Assembly (NCBI GenBank): GCA_945888475.1
Contig: CAMDAB010000005.1
Span: 1-63,986, forward strand
Length of the DNA: 63,986 nt
Reading direction: 5' to 3'
Source of the DNA: Saprospira grandis DSM 2844
GTDB taxonomy: Bacteria; Bacteroidota; Bacteroidia; Chitinophagales; Saprospiraceae
Part shown: in pieces, positions 48,494 through 57,990 of the stretch
How positions within the stretch are numbered: position 1 is the stretch's first letter
How the letters are laid out: each line of letters opens with the position of its first letter
Notes under the pieces: generated by a model
What the model saw: the letters and a program-made list of their open reading frames with translations, nothing else
Told to the model about the DNA's origin: nothing
Databases searched by the model: none
Position numbers and translations under genes: made by a program

Positions 48494-50035
48494 ATGCAAA
48501 AAAATATATATATACTCATAATTGCTGCCTTCTGGTTTGGACTGACATCCGAACTATATGCACAATGCAACCTATCAGCCAGTTCCTCGGGCTCAAATCC
48601 AGCCTATACGCAGGTTTACGTCTTGGTGGAAGCGGCTAGCGGCAATATCATACAACAGAATAGCAGTGGTAATTTTCCTGCTGTTGCTCCTGGAGCCTAT
48701 CGTGTACATGCCCTCAATTTTGACCCTAGCAACCCACCTGCACCACTTCCGGCAAATCTCATCGGGCAATCGATTTCATTGGTCGGAACACTGACAGCAG
48801 GTTGTTTTAACAATGATTTTTTTACAGATTATGTAAACAGAAGCTGTGCATCCTGTTTTTTTACAAGAACAATTTGTGCCAATGCGCCTATTTTGGTTAG
48901 CACAAGCTCAGAAAATTTGACTTATACACAGCTTTATGTTTTAGTGGATGCATCAAATGGTCTGATAGTTTCTGTTAACTCAAGTGGTAATTTTACCGGT
49001 CAGGTCTCTGCAGGAAATTCCTATCAGATTCATGCACTGAATTTTGATCCCAGCAATCCGCCTGCTCCGCTGCCTTTAGCCGGGCAGCCTTTAAACTCAA
49101 TTGGCAGCACACAAAACGGATGCTACAACGATGATTATCTTACCGATTATATCTGTTATAATGTTACCAGCTGTTTCAATGACTGTTTCAGGTTAACATC
49201 AATATGCCCTGGACAAGATATTGTTGCCTCTGTTAGCGGAGAAAATACAGCCTATGAGCAGGTTTATGTGTTGACCGATGCAGTTGGCCGTTTTATAAAT
49301 CAGAACAATTCAGGTGTTTTTCCAACTGTATCTCTGGCCGCAGGCGATTACAGAGTGTATGCCCTTAATTATAGCACTTCGAATCCGCCAAATCCGCTTC
49401 CCTCAATGTTGGCTGTTGGTTCACCTATATCAATGGTAACAGGTGGATGTTTTAATCAGGATTTTCTCAACGATTATCTGTGCTACAGCCTAAACTGCCT
49501 TTTGGGGGGCAATCTTCTTAGTTTTTCGGGCGAAAAAGTCGCAAATACAAATAAACTTTCCTGGAGAGTGGAACATCCAGAGAAAATAAGCCAATATGTA
49601 TTGGAAAGATCCTCTGATGGTTTTTCCGATTTTAGGGAGATTTATACCCTCGGCATTTCTGAGGATTATAGCTTTATGCATATAGACAATCGTCCAACAG
49701 AAAAATCATATTACAGATTGAAAATGATTGATTTGGATAATAGTGTTGAATATTCGAGTGTTATTTTTCTCGAACATGAGTTTAGTGAGGGAGTTGTGAT
49801 TTACCCAAATCCGGCCAATGACATTTTAAATCTCAGATTTGAAACTCAAAATGCCTCAACTGTATTTCTGAAAGTTTTCAATATGCTTGGACATTTGGTA
49901 TTAGAATCAAATTTGGAGGGAAAATCAGGTATCAACGCTTTTTCAATTAGTCTAGACGGGCTAAGTTCGGGAGAGTATTGTCTACAGGTTAATAGTTCAG
50001 TTCTAAGCAAGACATTCAAGTTTACAAAAAAATAA
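48494..50035 (+). CDS. Secreted protein with three tandem ~105-residue repeats and T9SS sorting domain
   Basis: 513 residues. Signal peptide ends near LYAQ. Three repeats (about 24-125, 126-235, 236-335) each contain YxQxYVLVEA-like, SSGNF, YRVHALNFDPSNPPAPLP and a CFNNDFxTDYxC segment, with conserved cysteines that could form disulphides. I do not recognise a named domain. An Fn3-like linker (about 350-430: NTNKLSWRVEHPEKISQYVLERSSDGFSDF) precedes the type A sorting domain (IYPNPANDILNLRF; LSSGEYCLQVNS). A strong terminator follows. Confidence 0.85.
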   Translation: MQKNIYILIIAAFWFGLTSELYAQCNLSASSSGSNPAYTQVYVLVEAASGNIIQQNSSGNFPAVAPGAYRVHALNFDPSNPPAPLPANLIGQSISLVGTLTAGCFNNDFFTDYVNRSCASCFFTRTICANAPILVSTSSENLTYTQLYVLVDASNGLIVSVNSSGNFTGQVSAGNSYQIHALNFDPSNPPAPLPLAGQPLNSIGSTQNGCYNDDYLTDYICYNVTSCFNDCFRLTSICPGQDIVASVSGENTAYEQVYVLTDAVGRFINQNNSGVFPTVSLAAGDYRVYALNYSTSNPPNPLPSMLAVGSPISMVTGGCFNQDFLNDYLCYSLNCLLGGNLLSFSGEKVANTNKLSWRVEHPEKISQYVLERSSDGFSDFREIYTLGISEDYSFMHIDNRPTEKSYYRLKMIDLDNSVEYSSVIFLEHEFSEGVVIYPNPANDILNLRFETQNASTVFLKVFNMLGHLVLESNLEGKSGINAFSISLDGLSSGEYCLQVNSSVLSKTFKFTKK

Positions 50036-50075
50036 GTAATTTTTAGTTTTCATATTAGTATTTAGTGGTAAGTAT

Positions 50076-50108
50076 AAGGGAATCCTATAATTGGGTTCCC
50101 TTTTTAGT
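50076..50108 (+). terminator. Intrinsic terminator after the three-repeat protein gene
   Basis: AAGGGAATCC (50076-50085) pairs with GGGTTCCCTT (50093-50102), followed by T-rich sequence. A near-identical left half (AAGGGAATCCT, 48456-48466) follows the previous gene but has lost its partner arm. Confidence 0.8.
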
Positions 50109-50267
50109 TTTTTTTTAAATACGTGATATTGTTAGTCGGTTACAGTGATGATTTAATTATTAAAATAGCTGAAAATCAAACAAATAAAATAAAAATACAT
50201 AGTTATTTATGAATTTTTAAGTTATTAAAGATTTAATCGAAAATTAAACTTGCGTTCAATTGTGGAG

Positions 50268-50275
50268 TATATTTG
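50268..50275 (+). promoter_or_regulatory. Candidate -7 element for the beta-helix gene
   Basis: TATATTTG, a perfect TAnnTTTG, 41 bp before the ATG. An upstream TTG is 15 bp away, shorter than usual. The rest of the 280-bp gap is AT-rich without other signals. Confidence 0.4.
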
Positions 50276-50315
50276 TTAAGCCCTCATTAATTTTTCATTA
50301 TTCGTAATTTATACT

Positions 50316-52205
50316 ATGAAAAAACTCTTACACTTTTCCCTTTTCTTTTTTGCTACACAAAGTCTATTTGCCACCGACTTTTATGTCGATGACAATTCAA
50401 ATGTCAACGATGTTTTTACGGCAGCTTCAGTTCCTGGTTCAGATGCTGCGGCTGTGCCAGGTACAGCAAGCAATCCTTTTGCAACTTTGAAGTTTGCTGT
50501 TGGGAGAGCAAATGCTGGAGACAGAATTTTTGTTGATGCTGGTACATATACCACCGAAATCAGTATTGTCATCAATAAGTCGCTAACAATTACCGGTGCA
50601 GGTACCAACCTTACTTTTTTCGATAATAATTATGCAGGAACGGCCACAAACTGGTTTGTTCATATTACCGCATCCAATGTTATCATGCGTAATTTTACCA
50701 TTACAGAATATGAGAATAATGGTACGCAGTTGAGCCCAATGTCAGGACAGGCAATTACAGTTGGCGGCGGAGCTTCTCTGATAAGCGGCATTTTGCTCGA
50801 AAATCTCAATCTCTTTCTGAATGGTTTATCAGGAGGAAATCCTGCCATACAAATCAATGGAAACACGCAGATCACACTTAGTGGCGGTGGCAGCCTTTGC
50901 AATACTACTGGTACGGCCTACACAGGTGGCGTAGGTGTACTGGGAAGAAATATAAATGTAACAATCGAAGACTATATTCTCTCCAATAATTACAAAGACA
51001 ACAGCTTTGCAGGCGGTGGACTCAGAGTAGAGGGCGACGCTACAACTATTGTTAATGTTTTCAATTCGGTTATTTCCAATAATGACGCAAGTAACGGCGG
51101 TGGTATTTATCAACGCAATGGGGTCACGGCATTTTATGATTGTCTTATTTCGGGTAATAGAGCCGGACAAACATCGACTACGGTTTATGGCGGGGGATTT
51201 TGCATAACTGCCGGAACAGCTAAATTTTCCCGATGTATTTTTAGATCGAATTCTGCATCGGCAGGAACTTTGAGGGGAGCAGCAATTGCAGCTCGTTTTG
51301 TTAGCGATGTCAATCCATCTCCATTTTCATCTAATAAAATTATCAACCTTCGGCTCGATTCCTGTGTTTTCGACTCCAATACACCTTCTACTGCTGGTTC
51401 GGATATTTATGCCGCAAACGGCTCGAGTAATGCCTGTAATATTACAGCCCGCGACTGCAGATTTCTGTCAACCAGAAATTTTAATATCATGAGCGATGGC
51501 ACTTCTCCGGCCAGCTCTGTCAATGTTACTTTTATGGGAACTGCACCTGTAATTTCCGGTTCAAATATTACCTCAGTCGCCAGCACAAATGCCGCATTCA
51601 CTGCCAATCCGAACCTGCCTTCATTTACGGGTTCCTGCAATACAAGTTTTACTTTTCTGCCGGTTGAATTGACCAATTTTGAAGGAAAATGCACAAATAC
51701 TGGAAACATACTCAAATGGACCAGCGTCCGTGAGGAAGAAAATCTTGGTTTCATGGTTCAACGCGCAGATGAAGATATGATTTTCAAAGATTTGGATTTT
51801 TTGGATGGAAACTTTACCACAAACGAATCTCATGATTACAGCTACACAGATTATACTGCAGGTAATCAAACAGTTTATTACAGATTGCAGCAGTTCGATT
51901 ATAATTCCATGAACAAAGTGAGTAACACAATTGCGGTTACAGGCTGCAATACAAATCCCGACGATATAGTCAGCTATTTTCCCAATCCTGTGTATGATGT
52001 ACTCACCTTTAATATCAAAAAGCAGTTTGAGGAAGTACTAGAGGTTGAAATTTATAATCCCTTAGGCGTTTTACTTAAAAAAATCAACTTTAAAAATAGC
52101 AGTAATCAATTGAAAATTGATCTGCAGGACCTAGACAATGGCTATTACTTTGCAAGATTGAATATTGACGGAGTATATAGAATAATAAAAATCCAAAAAT
52201 CTTAA
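50316..52205 (+). CDS. Secreted right-handed parallel beta-helix protein with T9SS sorting domain
   Basis: 629 residues. Signal peptide MKKLLHFSLFFFATQSLFA, then FYVDDNSN and ASNPFATLKFAVGRANAGDRIFVDAGTY, the typical DUF1565-type entry to a beta-helix. Helix turns run to about 430 (NNDASNGGGIYQRNG; GGGFCITAGTAKFSRCIFRSN). An Fn3-like linker (EGKCTNTGNILKWTSVREEENLGF) leads into the type A sorting domain (YFPNPVYDVLTFNI; LDNGYYFARLNIDG). The fold suggests polysaccharide binding or cleavage, but no catalytic residues are recognised. Confidence 0.88.
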   Translation: MKKLLHFSLFFFATQSLFATDFYVDDNSNVNDVFTAASVPGSDAAAVPGTASNPFATLKFAVGRANAGDRIFVDAGTYTTEISIVINKSLTITGAGTNLTFFDNNYAGTATNWFVHITASNVIMRNFTITEYENNGTQLSPMSGQAITVGGGASLISGILLENLNLFLNGLSGGNPAIQINGNTQITLSGGGSLCNTTGTAYTGGVGVLGRNINVTIEDYILSNNYKDNSFAGGGLRVEGDATTIVNVFNSVISNNDASNGGGIYQRNGVTAFYDCLISGNRAGQTSTTVYGGGFCITAGTAKFSRCIFRSNSASAGTLRGAAIAARFVSDVNPSPFSSNKIINLRLDSCVFDSNTPSTAGSDIYAANGSSNACNITARDCRFLSTRNFNIMSDGTSPASSVNVTFMGTAPVISGSNITSVASTNAAFTANPNLPSFTGSCNTSFTFLPVELTNFEGKCTNTGNILKWTSVREEENLGFMVQRADEDMIFKDLDFLDGNFTTNESHDYSYTDYTAGNQTVYYRLQQFDYNSMNKVSNTIAVTGCNTNPDDIVSYFPNPVYDVLTFNIKKQFEEVLEVEIYNPLGVLLKKINFKNSSNQLKIDLQDLDNGYYFARLNIDGVYRIIKIQKS

Positions 52206-52237
52206 CAGCGCAACACTATAAGGACGTTTTTTATATC

Positions 52238-52270
52238 GGGTCGGAGCATGCAAAACTCCGGCCCTTTTTA
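52238..52270 (+). terminator. Intrinsic terminator after the beta-helix gene
   Basis: GGGTCGGAG (52238-52246) pairs with CTCCGGCCC (52256-52264), then T5. Confidence 0.85.
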
Positions 52271-52294
52271 ATATTTGAAAGCTATGTGCATAAA

Positions 52295-52326
52295 TTGTAG
52301 TTTTTAAAACAAAAAACTTATTTTCG
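52295..52326 (+). promoter_or_regulatory. Candidate promoter of the hexosaminidase gene
   Basis: TTG (52295-52297 as TTG), 21 bp, TATTTTCG (52319-52326), one base off TAnnTTTG. ATG 24 bp downstream. Confidence 0.5.
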
Positions 52327-52349
52327 CATTTCAAGATTCGTCCTTATCT

Positions 52350-54566
52350 ATGAGAATTGCCTTATTGCCCCTTTTATTTTTTCTGCTATTTTCCTGCAAA
52401 AATCCATTTTTCGGAACAGCTAAAAAAATATACATTCTGCCCATGCCATTTTCAATTGAATATGGTTCCGATAATGGCTTTATCATGCAGGACAGTATCC
52501 TCATTATTTACAATGGTAAGATTGCAGATGAAGCCCTTCTATTAAGTGAATATCTAAAAGAAATTGGTATTGTTAGTAAGATTAAGGCATCGGATAAAAA
52601 AGAAAAGGGCTGCATCTTTTTAAGCAAAGGTATTGGTGCCGATAGCGTAGAATCATATAAACTCCTCAGCCGTCGGGATGAAATTGTTGTACTAGCACCC
52701 TCCCGTTATGGAATTCTGCACGGTATTCAATCAATCCGACAGCTATTTATAAGGGAATACAAGGGCGTCGGAAGCCAATTGCCGGCTTTCGAGATAAACG
52801 ATACACCAAAGTTCCGTTGGCGTGGCATGTTGCTCGATTGCAGCCGTCATTTTATGGATAAGGAATTTGTAAAACGCTATATCGATTTACTGGCCTTGCA
52901 CAAAATGAACCGTTTACATTGGCACCTGACCGATGATCAGGGCTGGCGCATCGAGATTAAAAAATATCCCCTGCTTACTCAAAAAGGCGCCTGGCGCAAA
53001 GATGGTAAAGGTGGAAAATATGGCGGTTTTTATTCGCAGGATGACATCAGAGAAATAGTTGCCTATGCCGGGCGTAGAGGGGTAATGATTGTTCCCGAAA
53101 TTGAAATGCCCGGGCATGCGCAGGCAGCCTTGGCAGCCTACCCGCAGCACTCCTGTACAGCTGGCCCCTTTGATGTGGAAACGGAATGGGGTGTTTTTAA
53201 AGAAATTTATTGCGCCGGAAACGACAGTACTTATACTTTTATCGAAAATATTTTGAGTGAAGTCATAGCATTGTTTCCATCTCCCTACATTCATATTGGC
53301 GGAGATGAGGTGCCAAAATACCGCTGGGAAAAATGCCCCAAATGTCAAAAAAGAATCAAAGAACAAAGACTGGTTGATGGAAATGGGCTGCAAAGTTACT
53401 TTATTGGAAGAATCAATAGTTTTCTGAAAACAAAGGGTAAACAGCTTATCGGCTGGGACGAAATTATGGAAGGCGGATTGGTAGAAGGGGCAATTGTACA
53501 GAGCTGGCGAGGATTCGATGCCGCACAAAAGGCCGCAAAATCGGGACATGCTACCATTGTCTCGCCCACTTCCCACGCTTATTTCGATTATGGTCTTAAT
53601 GAAATTGATCTGCAAAAGGTCTATGAATTTGACCCCATTCCCAAAGGCCTCAGTAAAAAAGAAAAAAAACTAGTCTTGGGAGCTGAATGTAATATGTGGT
53701 CGGAAAGAGCTCCGCAGGAAAAGATTGACTCTAAAGTTTTTCCAAGAATATTGGCAATGTCCGAAGTACTTTGGTCGAATCCCAAAAAGAAGAATTTTGT
53801 CGATTTTAAGGACCGAGTAAGCAAACATTACAGCATCCTCGATAAATTGGGTGTAAATTATGGTATGGAAAATATCCCGGTTAGTATTGCTACAAAGGCT
53901 GCAGATGATAAATTATTGGTCGAACTGCAAAATCGCGATTCAAGTCTGACTGCAGAATACAGTTTTGGGAAAAGCGTTTGGAAAACTTATAGCAAACCCT
54001 TTGAAATAACCGAAAAAGACAGTCTCAAAGTAAGGTTCCGCAGGGGACAAAAAGAGATAGATTTTAGTATCAATCAGTTATTGAATCCGCATCTTGGCGT
54101 AGGCAAAAGAATATGGCAGAATTATAAAATCAGCGAACAATACACTGCCGATATCATAGATGGAAAAAGGGGCAGCAATAATTTTAAAGACGGGAATTGG
54201 CAGGGTACCTTCGGTTATGATGTCAATGTTGTAATTGATCTGGGTAAAATGACCGATGTAAAAGCCTTGGGTGCCGGTTTTTTGCAGTACAACAATGCTT
54301 GGATTTTCTTCCCCAAAAAGGTAGATTTTCTGGTTTCAACCGATGGGAAAAACTATATTTCGGTAGGGCAGGCTTTTACTAAAATAGATGCCCGCGACAA
54401 AAGAGAAATGACTCAGGAATTCAGTATTGCTGTGAACCGTAAAATCCGATACATCAATGTGAAAGGATACTCTATCGGCCGCTGCCCCGATTGGCACGAT
54501 GCTGCTGGTAGTCCGAGCTGGATTTTTATGGATGAAATATGGGTTGAGGGTAAAAAGGAAAAATAA
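52350..54566 (+). CDS. Beta-N-acetylhexosaminidase, GH20, lipoprotein
   Basis: Removes terminal GlcNAc or GalNAc from chito-oligosaccharides or glycans. 738 residues. Lipoprotein signal with lipobox LLFSC. GH20 N-domain (about 35-150), then the catalytic TIM barrel (about 150-500): FRWRGMLLDCSRHF, HWHLTDDQGWRIEIKKYP, VPEIEMPGHAQAALAAYP and the catalytic pair in HIGGDEVPK (D-E), plus WDEIMEGG. The C-terminal 150 residues look like a discoidin (F5/8-type) carbohydrate-binding module (FLVSTDGKNYISVGQAF). Anchored to a membrane, probably acting outside the cytoplasm. Single gene; its own promoter. Confidence 0.95.
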   Translation: MRIALLPLLFFLLFSCKNPFFGTAKKIYILPMPFSIEYGSDNGFIMQDSILIIYNGKIADEALLLSEYLKEIGIVSKIKASDKKEKGCIFLSKGIGADSVESYKLLSRRDEIVVLAPSRYGILHGIQSIRQLFIREYKGVGSQLPAFEINDTPKFRWRGMLLDCSRHFMDKEFVKRYIDLLALHKMNRLHWHLTDDQGWRIEIKKYPLLTQKGAWRKDGKGGKYGGFYSQDDIREIVAYAGRRGVMIVPEIEMPGHAQAALAAYPQHSCTAGPFDVETEWGVFKEIYCAGNDSTYTFIENILSEVIALFPSPYIHIGGDEVPKYRWEKCPKCQKRIKEQRLVDGNGLQSYFIGRINSFLKTKGKQLIGWDEIMEGGLVEGAIVQSWRGFDAAQKAAKSGHATIVSPTSHAYFDYGLNEIDLQKVYEFDPIPKGLSKKEKKLVLGAECNMWSERAPQEKIDSKVFPRILAMSEVLWSNPKKKNFVDFKDRVSKHYSILDKLGVNYGMENIPVSIATKAADDKLLVELQNRDSSLTAEYSFGKSVWKTYSKPFEITEKDSLKVRFRRGQKEIDFSINQLLNPHLGVGKRIWQNYKISEQYTADIIDGKRGSNNFKDGNWQGTFGYDVNVVIDLGKMTDVKALGAGFLQYNNAWIFFPKKVDFLVSTDGKNYISVGQAFTKIDARDKREMTQEFSIAVNRKIRYINVKGYSIGRCPDWHDAAGSPSWIFMDEIWVEGKKEK

Positions 54567-54613
54567 TAGCAAATAAATTTGTGTAAACCTATTTTAGGAT
54601 AAGACAGGTTAAG

Positions 54614-55666
54614 CTATTCCTTCCTCAGCATCCCCACTTTTTCCACACCCTTTCCAAAAACCCTCATTACATAATGCCCACTCTCCAATCCCGAAATATC
54701 AACTTGCGGCCTGTCAGAATTAAGATTTTCAAAACTAAGCAGTTTGCGCCCTGTTAAATCATAAAGCTCCGCAGTAAGATTTTCTCCTGTACTGTTTTCA
54801 ATATGGATAAAATCGATTGCAGGGTTCGGATAAAATCTTAGATCATTTTCTGTGTTCTGATGAACTGCCGTTGGTGCAGTTGTCCCCAGGTAGTGAAAAG
54901 TCACGGTGTTGTTTCCTGAATTTGGTGAAACCAAGGAATCATTTTCCGTATTGTAGTAAATATCAGCTGGATTGCTAAGGCCGCTCACAGCCACTGTAGG
55001 CGCAGCTGTAAATGTACTGTCGAAACGATGTACCGACTGAGTACTCCATGCCGAAACATAATAGTTGCCGCTGTTGTCGCGTACGATACCGTCGCAATTG
55101 CCCAGAGTTGTAGCCTTTAGTTGAGCTGCTGCCGAATCGGCCAGGGAAGCCTGCATAATTGGCGCATTAGTACCCCAGGTAACCCAAATAAGGCGTTGAT
55201 TGTTGCCATCGAAGATGATGCCGTTGGGGCTCTTGGCAAGGCCGTTAATATAAAGGCTTGAGCTTTGAGCACTGATATTTATTTTATAAATCCGCTTTGC
55301 TGAAAAATCGCTCACATAAAGAAAATTGCCGCCATCGTAGCAGATACCGTTTAGGAAGGTACCCCCTGTACTGAGGTTCATCACCTGCGCAGCGTTTGCA
55401 AGACTGAATCCTTTCACAGAGCCTCCATCGCAGACATAGAGGGTGTTATTTGCAATCTCGAGCCCATGTGGCCCGCTGCTGATGGAAGTGCTGAAAACCG
55501 AAAGCTGTCCGCTTGAATCGCGCTGCAGTATTTGGTTAGCCCCATTATTTGATATAAAATAGCGTTTGCCGGAAGAGTCGTACACAACGCTTTCGGGACC
55601 GTTATAAGTCTGTGAGTGAAGCAGATTGCAGCTGAGCAACAGAAGGATCGCAAAAATGTTTTTCAT
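54614..55666 (-). CDS. Secreted NHL/SMP-30-like beta-propeller protein with T9SS sorting domain
   Basis: 350 residues. Signal peptide MKNIFAILLLLSCNLLHSQ. A six-bladed propeller-like region (about 20-265) with blade motifs such as GPESVVYDSSGKRYFISNNGANQILQRD and ICYDGGNFLYVSDFSAKRIYKI. The type A sorting domain begins FYPNPAIDFIHIEN and ends LESGHYVMRVFGKG. Probably a surface binding protein or a hydrolase-like propeller; no catalytic residues assigned. Convergent with the GH20 gene, 47 bp apart. Confidence 0.88.
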   Translation of the reverse strand: MKNIFAILLLLSCNLLHSQTYNGPESVVYDSSGKRYFISNNGANQILQRDSSGQLSVFSTSISSGPHGLEIANNTLYVCDGGSVKGFSLANAAQVMNLSTGGTFLNGICYDGGNFLYVSDFSAKRIYKINISAQSSSLYINGLAKSPNGIIFDGNNQRLIWVTWGTNAPIMQASLADSAAAQLKATTLGNCDGIVRDNSGNYYVSAWSTQSVHRFDSTFTAAPTVAVSGLSNPADIYYNTENDSLVSPNSGNNTVTFHYLGTTAPTAVHQNTENDLRFYPNPAIDFIHIENSTGENLTAELYDLTGRKLLSFENLNSDRPQVDISGLESGHYVMRVFGKGVEKVGMLRKE

Positions 55667-55961
55667 GGATTCGTTTTTAAAAAATCAAGATGCTAAAGAT
55701 CAGTATTTTTTGGAAGATACAGAAACTTTGTGTTGGATTATTTGAATGTTGCTTCTTACAATTGTAAGCGATTTTTGCGGAGCATTTCTCCAAAAGGCCC
55801 TCGAATGCCCCTCCCGAAAGCTTTCGAGGAAGCTATCGGGAGGCCTTTGAAAAAAAATAGCAAAGGAGCGCAGGTATTTTAATGCCGCAAACCATTGCAG
55901 GAGTTTTTTTACGAAGTAAAATACCTTAGGGAATTTTTACACAGTAGGCAATTCGAAAAAA
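55667..55961. repeat. Intergenic hairpin cluster (295 bp without a gene)
   Basis: A nested structure at 55793-55848: AAAGGCC (55793-55799) with GGCCTTT (55842-55848), inside it CCTCCCGA (55810-55817) with TCGGGAGG (55836-55843). The 17 bp 55813-55829 repeat 6251-6267 exactly. A second, loose pair GGTATTTTA (55872) and TAAAATACC (55915) follows. No T tract makes it a classical terminator. Confidence 0.6.
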
Positions 55962-56756
55962 TTAATCCTGTAAATCTTTTACTTCCTTTATGTATTGGTC
56001 AATTGCCTCCACCATTGAGCTTAGATTTGGATTTTTGGGATCGGGTACCCTGATATCTAATTGCAATTTCCTGTCGAGTACCGCTTGTGCGGTAGTTTCG
56101 CCATAAGCAGCTATTCTTGTAAAGTTTTGGTTGAAATTTGGGAAGTTTTCATAAAGCGAATCAATACTGATTGGACTAAAAAATACCAAAATATCGTAGA
56201 ATACATTTTCTAGTTCTGATAAATCACAGCTGACCGAAAGGTACATCACCGATTCAGAAAAATTAAATTCATTTTCCTCCAAAAAACTTACATAGGCTTG
56301 TTTGCCCAAATTGGAACAGGGCAGCAGAAATTTTTCTTTCTTTTTGTGCTTAATCAAATGCGGTTTCAAATCCTGCAGTGATCTGGCGCCAAAAAATACC
56401 TTTCTCTTACGATAGGTTGTATGTTTTTGTAGATAAAGCGCTATTGCCTCGGTAATACAAAAATATTTCATCTCGGCAGGTACCTTGAAACGCATTTCTT
56501 CACAAACCCTGAAGTAATGATCTACAGCACTTTTGCTGGTAAAAATAACAGCACTATGCTCCTCGAGATTTACTTTTTGTTTGCGAAAATCTTTGGAAGA
56601 TACACCCTGAACCTCGGTGAATGATCGGTAGTCGATCTTAACGCCATATTTTTCAACCAGCTTATCATAAGGTGCCTGATTATTTGGAGTTGTAAGTTGG
56701 GTTACCAAAATACTCGACACTGGACGAAATCTGTCTCTCTTTTTTGCCGGTTGCAT
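55962..56756 (-). CDS. Uroporphyrinogen-III synthase (HemD-like)
   Basis: 264 residues. HemD closes hydroxymethylbilane to uroporphyrinogen III in haem and corrinoid synthesis. The bilobed fold is visible: VSSILVTQLTTPNNQAPYDKLVEKYGVKIDYRSFTEV, SAVIFTSKSAVDHYFRVCEEM, LLPCSNLGKQAY, DILVFFSPISIDSLYENF and RIAAYGETTAQAVLDRKL. HemD sequences are poorly conserved, so assignment rests on these segments. No other hem gene is in the window. It lies 16 bp after the DUF4271 gene, a pairing I recall as common in Bacteroidota. Confidence 0.85.
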   Translation of the reverse strand: MQPAKKRDRFRPVSSILVTQLTTPNNQAPYDKLVEKYGVKIDYRSFTEVQGVSSKDFRKQKVNLEEHSAVIFTSKSAVDHYFRVCEEMRFKVPAEMKYFCITEAIALYLQKHTTYRKRKVFFGARSLQDLKPHLIKHKKKEKFLLPCSNLGKQAYVSFLEENEFNFSESVMYLSVSCDLSELENVFYDILVFFSPISIDSLYENFPNFNQNFTRIAAYGETTAQAVLDRKLQLDIRVPDPKNPNLSSMVEAIDQYIKEVKDLQD

Positions 56757-56772
56757 GCTCAGCCGATTTTTG

Positions 56773-57927
56773 TTAAATTACAGATAATAACTTGAGTAGA
56801 ATTAAAACTGGGGCTAACTCTACGCCACAAAGATAAATAAAAAAATGAAATTTATTTTCGAGAATTAATTCCGTCGAAGCAATTGTCATTCTTAAAAAAC
56901 TATAGATACCGGTTGTTATAAATAGAAATAATCCGGCGTAAAGACTAAAAATTTTAATGGACTCGGGAGAGTAAGTAAGAAAAAACAATAAAGGAGTCAG
57001 CACAAGTGCCATTACCCTGAAAGCATTGTTCATCAGAAAATGATTGTAACTAAGTGCTTGTCTGAATGGAAAAACAGTCCCCAAAAGTTTTGACTGCAAA
57101 TTTTTAAGCGACATAAGGCCTGAAATGCCAGCTATAGAGAGCAACAGGTTTGCAAAACTCCAGTTGTAATCAGTTTCTAGACTATGCAGATATACATTTG
57201 ATCCGACATAAACAAAATGTCCCATTGCAATTGCGAACAATGAATCAGACAATAATTTGTATGGAGTCAACAAAGTTTTTTGGTCCCTAAACTGTTGAAG
57301 TGCCGAACTGCTACTAACAAAGGCCTGTACTGTTTTTTTGTTTTCGGCTTTAAAAAGCACAGTCTGATAGGCAAAAAGAGATAAAACGGCGATTAAGCTA
57401 AAGAGTATCCAAGCGGGTGCTACCATCTCAGGCTTTTTGTTGACAACAGTCTTTTTAGGCATTTGTCTGTATTCGAACAGCGCCCCGAAAAACTTCTGCA
57501 TACTCTGCGAATCTTTCTTCTTTACCTTAGCCCCTGTTTTGCTGCCCGATCTTGACAGGTTAAATGGATTGTTAAGGTCCTCCATGTCGAAGGGATTATT
57601 CACCGCAAAGGAACGGTCTATAAAACCAGCTTTGTAGCTTATATCATCTTTAAAGGATGCTTTCCTGATTTCAAAATTTTCAAAATCGTATTCAGCTAAA
57701 GTTCTTTGATTTTGCGAATAAATTAACTGAGGAACTGCGGCAATTTTAACCTCGCCCTTCTTGGAGAGTTCCTCTGCCAGCATTTTATCTTCACCGCTTT
57801 GAGCAGTAAGAAGGGTTGGCACAGCAAGAAATACCATCAAAAGCATGAAGCAATTGATAGTGGTTTTTTTGAGAAAAGATAAAATGTGCCTGTCGAAGTA
57901 AAGCAAAGTAAAACTATATTTCTGCAA
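56773..57927 (-). CDS. DUF4271 family membrane protein
   Basis: 384 residues. An N-terminal hydrophobic segment ends ...VPTLLTAQSG and looks like a signal peptide, followed by a soluble region of about 130 residues. The C-terminal half has about six membrane helices (ILFSLIAVLSLFAYQTVLF; LLSIAGISGLMSL). A start at 57846 (MLLMVFLAVPTLL) is also possible. Function unknown. Directly upstream of hemD-like and probably cotranscribed. Confidence 0.82.
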   Translation of the reverse strand: MQKYSFTLLYFDRHILSFLKKTTINCFMLLMVFLAVPTLLTAQSGEDKMLAEELSKKGEVKIAAVPQLIYSQNQRTLAEYDFENFEIRKASFKDDISYKAGFIDRSFAVNNPFDMEDLNNPFNLSRSGSKTGAKVKKKDSQSMQKFFGALFEYRQMPKKTVVNKKPEMVAPAWILFSLIAVLSLFAYQTVLFKAENKKTVQAFVSSSSALQQFRDQKTLLTPYKLLSDSLFAIAMGHFVYVGSNVYLHSLETDYNWSFANLLLSIAGISGLMSLKNLQSKLLGTVFPFRQALSYNHFLMNNAFRVMALVLTPLLFFLTYSPESIKIFSLYAGLFLFITTGIYSFLRMTIASTELILENKFHFFIYLCGVELAPVLILLKLLSVI

Positions 57928-57990
57928 AATTACAAAAATGCTTCCTTATAATTGCATTGACTGCCATGCTTTTTTAAAAACATATTTGAG

